A stretch of 64,000 nt of DNA. Source: Ailanthus altissimus (taxonomy: Eukaryota > Streptophyta > Magnoliopsida > Sapindales > Simaroubaceae). Location of the stretch: the NCBI GenBank assembly GCA_946807835.1, contig OX327697.1:15696001-15760000 (forward strand). Reading direction: 5' to 3'. This document shows, one piece after another, positions 11,506 to 23,185 of the stretch; positions within the stretch are counted from its first letter, which is position 1; each line of letters opens with the position of its first letter. Both the position numbers and the translations under genes were made by a program. The notes below the pieces were generated by a model. That model was not told the DNA's origin and ran no database searches. It saw only the letters and a list, made by a program, of their open reading frames with translations.

Positions 11506-12258
11506 AAACATGACATTCATCTTTCTAAAAGGATGTGTTCTCAGAAAGAAGATGAAAAGGTTAGAATGTCTAACATACTATATACATTAATTATAGATAG
11601 CTTGATGTACGTCAGTTATGTAGAGACCTAACATTAGCATTGTTATAAGTGTTACAAGCTGGTATCAGTCTGATCCAAGTAGTGACCATTGGATAGTTGT
11701 AAAACATATCCTCAAATACCTTAAGAGTATAAAGGATAAGTTTCTGATTTGTGGAGATAATGACTTATAAGTGAGGGGATACACTGACATAGTCTTTCAG
11801 TCTAATCTGGATGATAGAAAGTCTACATCTAGATATGTGTTTCTTCTCAATGGTGCTCGTAGTTAATTAGAAAAGTGTCAAGTATACATCCACAACTAAT
11901 TATACTATGGAGGCAAAATACATTGCGACTTTAGAAGATATAAAAGAAGTGGTGTGGATGCAAGTTTTTCGCAGAGCTCAGAATAGTCCTAAGTTTAGTA
12001 GATCCTATCTCACTATTTTGCAACAAAATAAGGCAAGTTATTAAGCCAGGGGTACACCAGAAGTCAAAATATGTGGAGAGAATATACCAAATAATTAGAA
12101 AAATCTTGGCTAGAGGAGATGTAATAGTATTTAGAGTAGATTTATGGATAATGTAGCGAACCCACTCATTATAGCCTTAACTCCTAAGGTGTTTGAGAAA
12201 CACTTGGAGTAGATAAGTTGTAGATATTATTGTAAATGACATTAAAGCAAGTAGGAGT
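11506..12258 (+). pseudogene. Copia family A RNase H end, plus strand, head to head with the minus copy
   Basis: The plus strand starts in the RT/RNase H border (LSKRMCSQKEDEK near 11520). It then shows the RNase H region: a VFQSNLDDRKST block near 11790-11825, RYVFLLNGA near 11830-11855, a KSKYVERIYQ block near 12064-12095 and ARGDVIVFRVD at about 12110-12145. The 3' LTR follows at 12259. It is the same gene region as the minus-strand copy at 8110-8880 but points the other way. Frameshifts and stops are frequent. Confidence 0.75.
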
Positions 12259-14123
12259 TATTAGAGATGGTGCTTACATATAATTCTAATTTTATATGAA
12301 TATTTATTTATTTAATATTTATACAATAAACATTTCAAATAAATCATTAGTATTTAATTATATGGCATTATGCTTGTTACTTTTCAGACATTATAGATTT
12401 AAAAGAGTTTGAATTTAATCTAAATGAGTTTAGATTAACATTTAGAGCTAGCATTCTAAGAGTAAGAACCTTGTCTGAAATGAGACAAAGACTTGAGAAT
12501 ATATTAGTAATAACATAGTTACAAGAAATTGCAAATGGTGTTAAGAAATGTCATTATGCAGTATATTTTTGAAAACATCATTCCTGATTTATAGTTTTTA
12601 ACTTGGCTCCATTAATATACCTTCCAGATCAATGTGTGTCTATATCTAGATTGCCTAGACGATTAGTCTTGGCAGACTGTGAGCTTAGCAGAAGCTCGTA
12701 TAGGCATATAGGTAGGATTGTGTACTGAACAGACTGATAAGGACCTCTAATAGACATCTCATAAAGCCGTCAATGAAGAGTCTTCTCAAGTTGAGTGATC
12801 CATCATGCTTTGATTCCACGCATGTCAATGATCTTTCATGGTCTGACCTCTAGGTGTCATCAAGTATAGTTCGATACTCATTAAATCTGGTGTGCATAGA
12901 TATATGCTTTGTCAACTCATATAGGTGAGTTGTATATTCTGATGCTTCAAAATTGTATTTGAGAAAGTTTTATAACCATCAGAGAAAATCTCGAAAAAGA
13001 GTTTTTCACAGGGCTAAACAATATTGCAAAAGAGTTTGCGAATATTATTTACAAAAATACAAATCTAGAGATAAGTTCACAGTCAAGCATATAAAGATTT
13101 AACGGTGATGCTATATCTCTGCTCTTCTAGGATATAAGTGATAGAAAGATTATATAGATATGGTTAACCTTAACTTGTATGGTTCAACGTGTCATTCTGT
13201 AATATCCATAACATGTGTATGAGAGCATCGTTCACGGACTTACGAAAGAGTTTCGTAAAACAAATAAGTGTAAACCTAGAGAATCTCACAATATGAAGTG
13301 TACTTGTTGAGCATTAGGATAGCGGCCTTGGTCGAACAATTGGATCTGGGAGAATTTCAAAAAAATAGAATTTATTTCATGATCTCTAAAAAAATACACA
13401 TGTCAAGGTTTAAGTATTAAACATATATTTTATTAGTTAAAGTGGTTAACTATTAGAAATTTGACATGTGGCATCCATGCATGATGCCATTTGTGTAAGG
13501 TTTAAATGTTAAACATATATTTTATTGGTTAAAGTGGTTAACTATTGGGAATTTGACACATGGCCTTCATGCATGGCCATTTGTGTGACAAATGACATCA
13601 TGTATGAAAAAGTATGTGACAAATGTAACCCATGCAAATGATTGGCATGGTTTAAAGTTGACAAGTGTCAACATGCAATTAAAAAAGGAATTAAAAAATT
13701 AAAGTTATTTTTTTTTGTGTATATGTGTGTGTGATTCAGCCAATGGGAAGTAAAAAATTTAGAAATCTTACATTTTAGTCCCTAAAGCTACTCTTATTCC
13801 TTTTGAGAGTGAGCTCAAGTGTTAAAAAATTTGAACATGCTGAAAATTCAAGATAAGCTACCATTTTAGATTCATAATCCAACAAGTAGTTATGGACTAG
13901 AATTGCCAATGATTACGCTTCGGTGTGAGCTCCGAAATTAACTTATACACTGAATCGTCTTTAAGGGTAATTTACTGAACTTATTAGTGTAATAAAACTT
14001 AAATTTTGTGTGTGTTTATTGAATAGAAAATTAGATTTCATTACATTGCGCATTGTATGTATAACATGTAATTTAAAATTCAATGAACACATTCATATGC
14101 ATGCACCCATAGATGTACTCACA
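12259..14123 (+). repeat. Family A copia LTR, plus orientation (3' LTR)
   Basis: The LTR starts TATTAGAGATGGTGCTTAC, a diverged form of the TGTTAGGGTTGGTGCTTACGTGCC start seen at 57774 and 17935. It ends CCCATAGATGTACTCACA. The purine-rich GCAAGTAGGAG precedes it directly. The length of about 1.87 kb matches the minus LTR at 153-8098 once the nested element is removed. Confidence 0.75.
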
Positions 14124-14124
14124 A

Positions 14125-15316
14125 CAACAAGAAGACGATTTTATAGCTTTTGACTCAAAGCATTTGGTTTGTAAACTGTAAATTGTATCTTTGGGCTTAA
14201 ACATACTTCTAGATCTTAAAACATCAAATTTGATAAAACAATCACATTGTTTGGTTTAGATCAAAATTTTGATGTAACTTATGTTTATAAGAAGATAAAT
14301 TGGCGATTAGTGATTTTTCTAATCCTCTATGAAGATGATATACTACTAATTGAGAATGATGTAAGAGCGTTATCAATGGATAAAATATGATTATCTAACC
14401 ATTTTGATATGAGTGATCTAGGAGAAGCTAGTAATATCCTTAGGATTAAAGTATTAAGGGATCGTAAGAGAAGGTTGTTAGGCTTATCCCAAGTTGAGTA
14501 CATTAACAAAATTTTGGTCAAGTTTGTAATGTGTAATCCTAAAAAGAGATTAATTGATTCCTTTTAAGACATAAGATTAATCTATCTAAGTATTAATGTC
14601 CTAAGATAACTGAAGAGATAGATATGAGAGAGAATCTTTAGGCATCGGCTATAGGAAAGCTTATGTATGTGTGTTATGTACTAGATTAGATATTTGTTAT
14701 TCAATTAGAATGGTCAGTAAACATCAATTAAATCCAGGAATAGAACATTAGACTGTGATAAAACATATATTCAAGTACCTTCTGTGAACAAAAGATTATA
14801 TGCTTATATATTCTAGTAAGGATTTTATACATATTGGAATATAGATTTAAATTTTCAAGTAGATAAGGATACCCGAAGATCAATCTCAGGATATGTATTC
14901 ACTTTAGGTGCTTGGCTATAAGTTGAAAAGTGCAAAACATTCATGTATTCTAAACTATACTATAGAAGCTAAATATATAATAACATCTAAAACTGCAAAA
15001 AAGGTTGTATAGCTTTGAAAGTTCCTCATAAAGCTTAAGGTGGTACCTTGTTCTTAGACGCTTATTGTTCTTTATTGTGATAATAACATGGTAATAGCAC
15101 AATCTAAAGAATCGAGATACTATAAGAGAGAAAAACACATTAAGATGAAATATCATTTGGTAAAGGAATTTTTGTGCAAAATGGTAGGTCATAGTATCCA
15201 AGATTGCATTAGCAGATAACCTAGCTGATCTATTCACCAAGTCATTGCAAGTAAAAATTTTGAAACTAATATGAATGATATGAAGGTTGACAGATGCTAG
15301 ATATGCTTTAGAGCAA
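14125..15316 (+). pseudogene. Copia family B pol remnant (RT and RNase H), plus strand
   Basis: The fragment starts in the RT palm (DFIAFDSKHLVCKL near 14135-14180) and carries the catalytic loop FLILYEDDILLIEND (about 14315-14360, YEDD in place of YVDD). SNHFDMSDLGEASNILRIKVL and GLSQVEYINKILVKF follow. RNase H remains include DKDTRRSISGYVFTLGAW near 14865-14920. It closely resembles the B element at 32580-33550. Gag, protease and integrase are absent because the piece starts where the family A LTR ends. Confidence 0.75.
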
Positions 15317-16710
15317 GTAAGAGACACGTAATGTTATTTTGTGCCCTTAAAGTATATATAATAATATTTTATTTGATTAATAAGTTTATTCATACATATA
15401 TTTGAACATACATTGATAAATCCATATTTATAAAGTATGTGGTCTATGTATCCACATATAATGCTTATACGGTAAGTATAGATCACAAGTTTTTTATAAA
15501 TTAAATTATATTCATAGCTACTAATGAAAAGGGCAATTCATTATAAAAGGCTGTAGTTTTTCTACTTCTTATAGTGGATGATTTACCTTGATTATCGAAA
15601 TAGAGACTTCATAGAAAAATTAATGTATGTGATTCACTGAATGGACTATTATGAATTTTGGTCTAGTTAACTAATGTCATTGATCTTAATTCACAAAAGT
15701 TTTAATAAATTTGATTGACCTTAATCCTAAGCAAGTAATGAAGTTACATTCATGAGTTATATCTTTTCAATTATCACATAGTGAGGTTCATATAAATGGT
15801 CAAAACTTTAATAGTTTGGAGATATAATTTTATAGGTCGTAGGAACATATATTTGTAAGATGGAATTTAACAAATAATGTTCACCTAAGCTGTTTGCAGT
15901 ACTTGATCATTTAAATTTATGGTCACAATTTATTCAACATAATGTTTATTAAATCATAAAATTTATTTATATATTTAGTTACAAATTTAAACATATTAAA
16001 AATAATCATTAGAGCATTTAGTAACTTAAAGCTAAATTAATAATTAAAGAGGTAAGATAATTTTTTATGGCTTAATTTCAATTATGAACATCAATTAGGG
16101 GATTAATTAAGTGTTTATTATTGATTTTAAATAAAGCTAATTTAATTAAAAGGGTTTCAATAATAATGGGCTTTTATTTTATTTAACATGTGTTACTAGA
16201 ATTCAATATTTGACTTTTAGTGGAATAACTTATGGTTAACTTAGAAAAATTAGTGAGTCATAGATGATTAGATTGGACCTTTTAAATTAGAACTAAGAAG
16301 CTTTTGGTTTTGCTGTCTCTTTACAAGCTCAAATTATAATTAAATTCTAAATTCATAATGTTAGTCAAACTTTAAATACCGAAAAAAGATGCCAATATGT
16401 ATGGGATATAAGGAGTAATAAAAAAACAAAAATAATAAGAATAATTCTTTTATGTATTTTTATATGAAAAAATAATTAGGTTACTTATCTTCTTTCAATC
16501 TTAGGTACACGTGAGTTTAAAGATTAACATAATATTTTCGTGATCACATGAGTGAGTTTGAAAACTGAAGATAGTTAAGAAGATTGTAACCATTCAAGTC
16601 GATCAAAGCGAGCAACTGAAGTAATCTTCAATCCCTATACATATAATTATGAACAAGATAATCTAACTTCCATTGTATTTTATTTTATTAAACAGAAAGA
16701 AAAAATTATG
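15317..16710 (+). repeat. Family B copia LTR, copy 1
   Basis: From TAATGTTATTTTGTGCCCTTAAAG onward it matches 26783-27766 and 33577-34925, including the CTTATAGTGGATGATTTACCTTGAT block and the CACCTAAGCTGTTTGCAGTACTTGA block. It directly follows the B-type RNase H end with a GCAAGTAAGAGA purine tract, so it is a 3' LTR. The right end is uncertain by about 50 bases. Confidence 0.7.
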
Positions 16711-16791
16711 CCAATAGAATGGTCCCAAGTTGAATGAATAAAAAATTATGTAAACTTTCATCAGTGATGATGCAGAACTTATATTGAGCAT

Positions 16792-17934
16792 CTTAGGGTT
16801 AGTGTCCTAAAAGAATGTACTTATACTATTTAATAAAAATAAATGAAGTCGTAATTTTATACTGAAAAAATATTCATAATGTTATGACATAAATATAAGA
16901 AAATTCTGGGTCTATTTATGTGACTATAACCTTAAAATATAATTGTTATATACAATATGATTAAGGTTATGGATAATAAATATAAAATAAAAGTTAGTAA
17001 TAAATTAATTAAAATTTGAAATATTTAATTAAAAGATTACTAGTGCGATCCATAGACATTGAAAATGTAGTAATTTCATATGAATCACTAATATAATGAC
17101 ATTATGATGGAGACACTTGATATAATATGATTATATAGGATTGGATCAGATGTAGTTTAAATTTTTATAAAAATATTGTTGTTAATTAAGAATTTAAATA
17201 AAGTCAATTGATAATCATATGCAAATCAACCTTAGTTCTAAGTGATCATAAACTCTTGTTTATGTCACTGTGTAGAGTTTATGATCACTGTGTCATTTGA
17301 AATACTCGTTATGATTTGTCTGAAGAATAGGCTAAAAACTTGTATTTTGTGACACAGTGAGGTAAGCGACTAGGAATATGATTTACGGATATAAAATCCA
17401 TTTCCTTCAAAACAGAAGTTATAAATAAGGTTCTGTTAAGTGTTAATTTTGAAACTGAACAATTAGAGCGCTTAATTTGTAACAACTTTACAAATTAATT
17501 GTTCATTGTTGAATCAATAGTATTCAAAGATAAAGAATTAATTATAGAGGTAAAACAATAATTGATTTATCTCTAATTATAAACTATTTATGGAGGGTTG
17601 AATTGCATATAGTGATTAAATTAATAGACTGCTATAAGTTTTTTGAGTAAATTATATCTGCAGTTTCAATAATGCAATTCTATGTTTTTATTAGATTAAC
17701 ACTAGAATTAATAAATTAGATTAATTAATTGTTCAAAATTTATTAGAGCTTGACGTTGTAGATCCATAAGTCCCCAATATTGCCTCTTTAGTTATTATAG
17801 TGAATACTTAAAAAGGAATTGTGTTATTACAAAAATTATTTGTGTTCAGAAAATAGTTTTTAAAATTCGTATGTTTCTTATATTTGGATAAAATTAATTA
17901 ATTAAGAATAAATTAATTGTAGAGATAATATCTT
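16792..17934 (+). repeat. Family C LTR, plus orientation
   Basis: An AT-rich LTR beginning CTTAGGGTTAGTGTCCTAAAAG. It matches the minus-oriented copy at 37166-38820 across its length, e.g. the GGATTGGATCAGATGTAGTTTAA block and the TTAAGTGTTAATTTTGAAACTGAAC block. No coding interior is attached. A family A LTR tip begins at 17935. Confidence 0.6.
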
Positions 17935-18057
17935 TGTTAGGGTCGGTGCTTACGTGCCATCCCAGAATGTACAAATACTTGTGTATTTATACAAGTGTAC
18001 ATTTTCATTAAATCGCTAATACCCAATTATATGGTATTATGCATGTAACGTTAGTGA
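17935..18057 (+). repeat. Family A LTR tip, truncated after about 120 bp
   Basis: TGTTAGGGTCGGTGCTTACG and the following 100 bases match the start of the LTR at 57774, including the palindromic ACTTGTGTATTTATACAAGT. The match stops at about 18057, where Tat-element sequence starts. Confidence 0.8.
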
Positions 18058-18315
18058 TAGGGAATCCTCCCACGTTTTCTTCAAATAATTTGTCTGCTGG
18101 TTCTCGAGGTAGGTTCAAACACTTGATCCTATTTATTAGGCAATGGGAGAGATCCATTGACTCGGGTTGTGCTTAGCAAATGAAGAATTAGGATGTCTTT
18201 ACTGCGTTTCACATGTCGCTTGTAAGTGCTGTCAAGGTGAGATATTAGGTAAGGTTCTCCTCATCTCTCGGTTAATTATCTTAACTCTAATTGTTTTTTT
18301 CAAGTGGTGTATAGT

Positions 18316-18957
18316 ATGTCTCTCTATCGAAATACCATCCTCAAGGGCCTTTACAAGGGTCTAAAGGCTCAAGACCTTAGGAGGGAGTTGGTTGAGGCCA
18401 AAATGTAAATTTCATCCAAAAATGAAGAGATAAATGCCTTAAACGAGAAGGTAAAAGAGATGACCACAATGGCAGCCAAAACTAAAAGCCAAGTCTCTAA
18501 GCTTGAGCGACAAAAGAATGCCAGTCATGCCAGCGTGGTTGGCAAGCTAGCATCAGCCGAGAGAAAGATATTAGAGTTGACGAGGCAAAATACATGCATG
18601 GAAGAATGAGTGAAAACTATGAAGGCACTAATTGAGTCTCTGAAGCAAGAGTTTGACAGGATATGAGATAAGGCACAAAAAGTAAAAGAACGAGCCGACA
18701 AGGCTAAATCGATCAAGAATGAAGTGTTTACTTTAGAGATTAATAGACGGGACAAGAGTATTGAGATGCTAAAGGAGCATTATCTTGACCTCGACCTTAA
18801 ATGGCTTGATGATGCTCCTAATGTATCAACAAAATAGGAGGATAATGATGACAGTCCTATTGAAATCCCCTCGGCTACACCTTTGACTACTTTTGTTGTT
18901 GCAACTACCTTGACCTCAGCTAATAACCAGGCTACCCCTCCTACTACTGATATATGA
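18316..18957 (+). pseudogene. Coiled-coil ORF antisense to the Tat pol, four in-frame stops
   Basis: One frame of 214 codons runs without a shift from ATG (18316) to TGA (18957) but holds four internal stops. The translation is rich in Lys, Glu, Ala and Leu with heptad-like spacing (EEINALNEKVKEM, KLASAERKILELTRQ, ERADKAKSI), so a long coiled coil is likely. The tail is acidic, then Thr/Ala/Pro-rich. It lies downstream of the minus-strand integrase and points the opposite way. Tat-lineage gypsy elements (Grande, Retand) are known to carry extra ORFs in this place, some of them antisense. Its function is unknown. Confidence 0.6.
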
Positions 18958-19264
18958 AACTTGTATTTTTTTTTTGGACTTTGTTTTCTCTTTTTGCAAA
19001 GATTTAATCCGTTGATGAAAGTTTCTTTTTTCTACCCAAGATTTCTTAAATTATGATGAATGCTCATTCTTGGTCTTTTAGACATCATCTTTAATAATAT
19101 CGTAAATTAATTTGTATTTCTAGGTATTAAATGCCCTTTATCAATCGCCTCAAACCTCAGACTTAACCACCTCTAAAACTTATTTTACACATTTGTACTT
19201 AGCTTTAGACGATGAGTCCTTTCTTAGGATTGTCTTTTTATTTTGAGATCAGGTATGTGTCATG

Positions 19265-19745
19265 AATTCTTTTTTGGGCTTCACATTAATGTTTTTACCG
19301 AAAACACATTTTTTTTTCCTGAGGGGTACTTTAGAGGAATGTCCTCGTGAATTTGCTTTTAGGCTTTACATGAGTGTTCTTCACTTAAAATGCATTTTTT
19401 CGAGGAGTTGGAGTTCTTTAGGGATACATCCTTGAAATTTTACTTTTAAGGTTAACAAGAGTGTTCTTCTTTAAAAAAATCATTTTTTCAAGGAATGATT
19501 TTGGTGATACATCCTTGTAAATTTTATTTTGGGCTTCACACGAGTGTTCTTCATCCAAAACTTTCTTTCTGGGGAGTTTTTAAAGGATACATCATTACAA
19601 ATTTGCTTTTGGACTTCAAATAAGTGTTCTTCACCCAAAATGCATATTTCTGCTAAGTTCTTTGAGGATACATCCTTGTGATTTCACTTTTGGGCTCCAC
19701 ATGAGTGTTCTTCACCCAAAATGCATTTTTTCAAGAGTTCTAAGA
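19265..19745. repeat. About six tandem copies of an 80-87-bp unit
   Basis: The marker word GTGTTCT recurs at about 19374, 19461, 19544, 19624 and 19704, with a diverged copy near 19292. Each unit also holds TTTGGGCTTCACATGAG, CACCCAAAATGCATTTTTTC and GATACATCCTTGTGA. TTTTGGGC and CACCCAAAA give each unit a partial inverted repeat. Tandem arrays in the 3' untranslated part are known in Tat-lineage elements. Confidence 0.85.
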
Positions 19746-19959
19746 GCTATATGTGTAGTTTTTATCTTATCTCTACTCAGGTTTTTAAGATAACCTTATA
19801 TGTTCGCCTTTCATAAGGAACTCTATTGAGTTTGTAGTCCTAAACTCATGTGCTCGTATACTCATTATTCTTAAGAAAAGATATATTTATTTATGACTCT
19901 TAACTTTTACGTGTTCAATAAGTACAACAAGAATAACTATGGGTAGTATTTCTTCAGAA

Positions 19960-21270
19960 GTTCAACATTTTAGGGTTTTCTGACAACCATTTCCATCTGC
20001 ATACCTAAGCTTATAAGTGCCTAGTCATATCTTTTTAAGCATTTTATAAGGGCCTTTCTAGTTTGGGCCAAGAACTGCTTCAGTAGGTCCTTAATGTTTG
20101 GAAACTCTTTTCTTAGGACCAAGTCTCCTTCTGCAAATTCTTAGGCTCAGAATCTTGTTGTAATATCAGCAATATTTTGATGATGAGCAGCGGTCCAAAT
20201 CTTAGCCAGTTTGCGATTTTACTTAACTAGATCCAAACGTTTTCAAATGAGCTCTCCATTCTTATTCTCGCCAAAGCATTGCATTTGGTGGGTGTGTATT
20301 CCCGTTTCTAATGGGATTACAGCTTCATAACCAAAGGCTAAGGAAAAAGGGATCTCACCAATGGTTATTTTATTAATAGTCCATAATGCCTATAAAACTG
20401 AGTAATTCGTTAACTTAAGCCTATTTTTCTTAGTTAGCTTCTTCTTCATCAGCTTTTTAATGAGCTTGTTAAAGGACTCTACCTATCTGTTAGTCTTTAG
20501 GTGAGCCAAAAAAGAGTATATGAGCCATATATTGAGTTGTTTGTAGAAGTCTCTGAATCTCTAACTGTCAAATTGTTGGTCGTGATCTATAATAATAGTG
20601 TATGGTACCTTGAACTTACAAACCATGTTTCTCTACACAAAGCCACTTGCCTTCTTTTTGGAAATGCTTGCCAAGGGCTCGACCTCTACATATTTAGTGA
20701 AGTAGTCGACATTGACATTGATGTATTTGGTTGAGCTTCTTCCTTGTGGTATAAGGGTGATTAGATCTAGCACCCACTGCGTGAAAGGCCAGGGGCTGGT
20801 AATTATTTTTAAGTTCTTTGGAATAGTATAATACTATTGACATACCTCTGGCATACATTACATTTTTTTAACTAACTCATTTACATCTTGGAGTGTGATA
20901 GGTCAATGGTAACCCATCCTAAAGGTTTTGTGAGCCAGGGCCTCATAAATATCTTTAAATACGTATTTGTCCTCATTGGGCCTTAGATATCTTAGATATA
21001 GGAGGATATGTTCTCATTGATATAGGACGTCGTGAATGAGGGTGTATCGAGTTGCCCTATATCTTAGTTTGCATGCTTCCAACTTATCTTATGGCAACTT
21101 TTCGATTTCTATATGATCTTGGATCATATCCATCTAGCTAGAGTGTTATCAACTTGCATGACCTCTTTGGTCTCAATTTCTTTGATGCTCAGTTCAAGGG
21201 TGTATTTGAGCAAAATAGGTCACGATAATCGATCTTCTTCAGTTGAAGTTATTTATGCTAGTACATTAAC
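19960..21270 (-). pseudogene. Tat-type gypsy integrase, minus strand, many stops
   Basis: Read on the minus strand: an RNase H-to-integrase linker, then the integrase catalytic core with SPWPFTQWVLDLI (near 20800), VDYFTKYVEVEPLASI (near 20705-20660) and DHDQQFDS (near 20595-20570, where DNGRQFD is usual). HLKTNR-stop-VES follows (near 20500, the NGQVE glutamate box), then PFSLAFGYEAVIPLETG (near 20350-20300). The zinc-binding N-terminal region is damaged. The plus-strand ORF at 20501-20734 is its shadow. It would have inserted element cDNA into chromosomes; this copy is dead. Confidence 0.8.
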
Positions 21271-21280
21271 CCTTGTTGTG

Positions 21281-21542
21281 TGATTTAGAAGGCAAGTACA
21301 CATTATCGTAAACAAGTAATATAATGATGAATAGAGATCTTTCTCATAAGAACTTGTTATTATATATTTGCTATATACTAACCTATATCAGTTTTCAATT
21401 TATCCAAGTGACCGATTAAACTTATTGTAATACGAGAAATATTATATTTGTAGGTGGTTGTTATTGATGTATGTTTACTTCAAAAACCAAATATTTCAAA
21501 GCAAGCAAGAGAGCATTATCTTTCTCGGACTAATGCATCTAT
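21281..21542. other. Unassigned interval
   Basis: AT-rich sequence between the Tat relic and the PPR relic. No reading frame or terminal repeat is recognisable. Confidence 0.5.
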
Positions 21543-22836
21543 ATGAAACAAATCAATCAAATCCAACTCCAGCTCAAAGTTTCAGGCACCTTTTTGGACC
21601 CTTTCGCCACTAGCAAAATCATCGACTTCTGCGTAGCCTTCAACCTCGGTGATCTCTTGCATGCCCACAAACTCTTCCTTTCTCTCCAATATCGAATTAC
21701 CTTCATTTAGAACACCATTATCAAAGGCTTTGCTGAGAAAAATAAACCCATCAAAGCCATTACTCTTTTCAAGAAAATGCTTGAAAGTCCCTTCTTACTT
21801 AATAATTACACCTTTTTCTTTTATTTTTAGAGCTTGTGTTGACATCTCTGATTTTCTCATGGGTTTAAACTTGTCATGCCCAAGTTATTAAATTAGGCTG
21901 GAAGTTGTAGGATTTCATTTTAAATGGATTAATCCATTTGTATGCCACGTCTAATTGCACAGACTCAACTAGGAAATTGCTTGGTATAAGTGTTAACCAG
22001 AATGTGATTTGATAAGTAGGAATGCCAAGTGTCATAGGTAGGCTTTTGTCATTAATCTAAGACTAACCTATTAGGTAATGCTGCTTACCTACCCATATAT
22101 ACCTAAAAGTCACTTAATTGTTATTCGATGTGGGATGTGACATTATCTCCCAATTCAATCATGTGACACTCTCGTCTGACCCAAACTCAGGAGACAACAT
22201 GGCCTGTATTGCCCATCACCTCCCCCGAAGTTAGGGGACCTATTACTTACGTGGTAATCACTATTATGATTCAAGATACAAGATTTTCGGAGCCCACTTC
22301 ACTCCTAATTTCTATCTCCCTTGGGATATGAGAGACCCACTTCTCACGTGATAATTTTTATTGAGATAATTTTGAAAGCCTACATACAAATGAGAATTCG
22401 AGTCTACTCTGATATCATTTATCACGAGCCAGACCCTTACTATTGACCCAAAAAAATAACCTATTAAATAATGCTACTTGTCTACTCATATATACTCAAA
22501 ATTAACTAAAATTTTATTCGATATAAGACGTTATACAAGTCCAGCCATATTTTAATTCCAAAGCAATTATTTGAACAAATGCCAAAAAAGAATGCGGTTC
22601 CTCGGAGCGCTATGATCACCAGGTATGTGTAAGTTGAACTTTTCAAGGAGGCTTTGGAGCTTTTTAAGATCATGCAGATCTATGGGATTAGGCCTAATCA
22701 TGCTGGGATTGTGGGGCGCACTCACTGCTTGTGCTTTTCTTGGTGCATTGGACCAAAGAGGGTGGATACATCCATATATTGATAGAAATGGAAATGGGAT
22801 AGTATTGAATAGAGCACTGGGGACTATGAAATTCAT
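21543..22836 (+). pseudogene. PPR-repeat protein pseudogene, interrupted by a TRIM-like element
   Basis: The first part (21543-22009) starts MKQINQIQLQL and shows PPR helices: FNLGDLLHAHKLFLSL, NTIIKGFAEKNKPIKAITLF, KKMLESPFLLNNYTF. There are in-frame stops where Trp and Lys are expected (FI-stop-NTIIKG). The second part (22538-22836) resumes with QLFEQMPKKNAVP, EALELFKIMQIYGIRPN and, after a one-base shift, ALTACAFLGALDQ. Plant PPR proteins of this PLS type bind organellar RNA for editing or processing. The C-terminal half is missing, so this is a truncated relic. Confidence 0.8.
22010..22537 (-). mobile_element. TRIM-like element inside the PPR relic
   Basis: Two direct repeats bound a 528-bp insert. 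The left copy holds TAGGTAATGCTGCTTACCTACCC and the right copy TAAATAATGCTACTTGTCTACTC, each followed by a related tail (TTATTCGATGTGGGATGTGACA and TTATTCGATATAAGACGTTATACA). On the minus strand the right repeat ends CTCGTGATAAA and is followed by TGATATCAGAGT, close to the initiator-Met tRNA primer site TGGTATCAGAG. No coding capacity. Short LTRs, a primer site and tiny size fit a terminal-repeat retrotransposon in miniature. No clear target duplication survives. Confidence 0.65.
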
Positions 22837-23139
22837 TATCATGTGATTGTATTACCCATAAATAGCTAGCTTTTGATAAATTTGTTCGTTATCACTGTGA
22901 TGAAGAAAGTATTGTTGATTTCTGAACGGATAAGATCAACTGGAGCATTAGGATTCCTGGTTCATTCTTGCGACTATACTTAAACCAAAGATTTCCTGTT
23001 CTTAAATTGTAAGGTGAAATGACTTTGGACAGGAGTGAAATGTCTCCAAGGAGTGTTTAAAAGACAGTTTAACAAATATTTAGTTGAAAAATATTCAAGA
23101 ATTTGCTACTTGAAATTTTACTGAATTTGAAAGATGTAA

Positions 23140-23185
<46 letters not shown>

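Larger units (their letters stand above)
18058..21280 (-). mobile_element. Degenerate Tat-lineage Ty3/gypsy element (minus)
   Basis: The piece comprises minus-strand pol (about 19960-21270), tandem repeats (19265-19745) and a plus-strand extra ORF (18316-18957). This order (pol, repeat-bearing untranslated part, antisense ORF) fits the 3' half of a Tat-lineage element. I cannot find its LTRs: the left edge abuts a family A LTR tip and the right edge fades before the PPR relic. Confidence 0.65.

Noticed and set aside
19265..19745. CRISPR-like array
   Set aside because: Units are contiguous 80-87-bp tandem repeats without distinct spacers, in a plant retrotransposon.
20501..20734. 77-residue plus ORF
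   Set aside because: It is the shadow of the minus-strand Tat integrase core.
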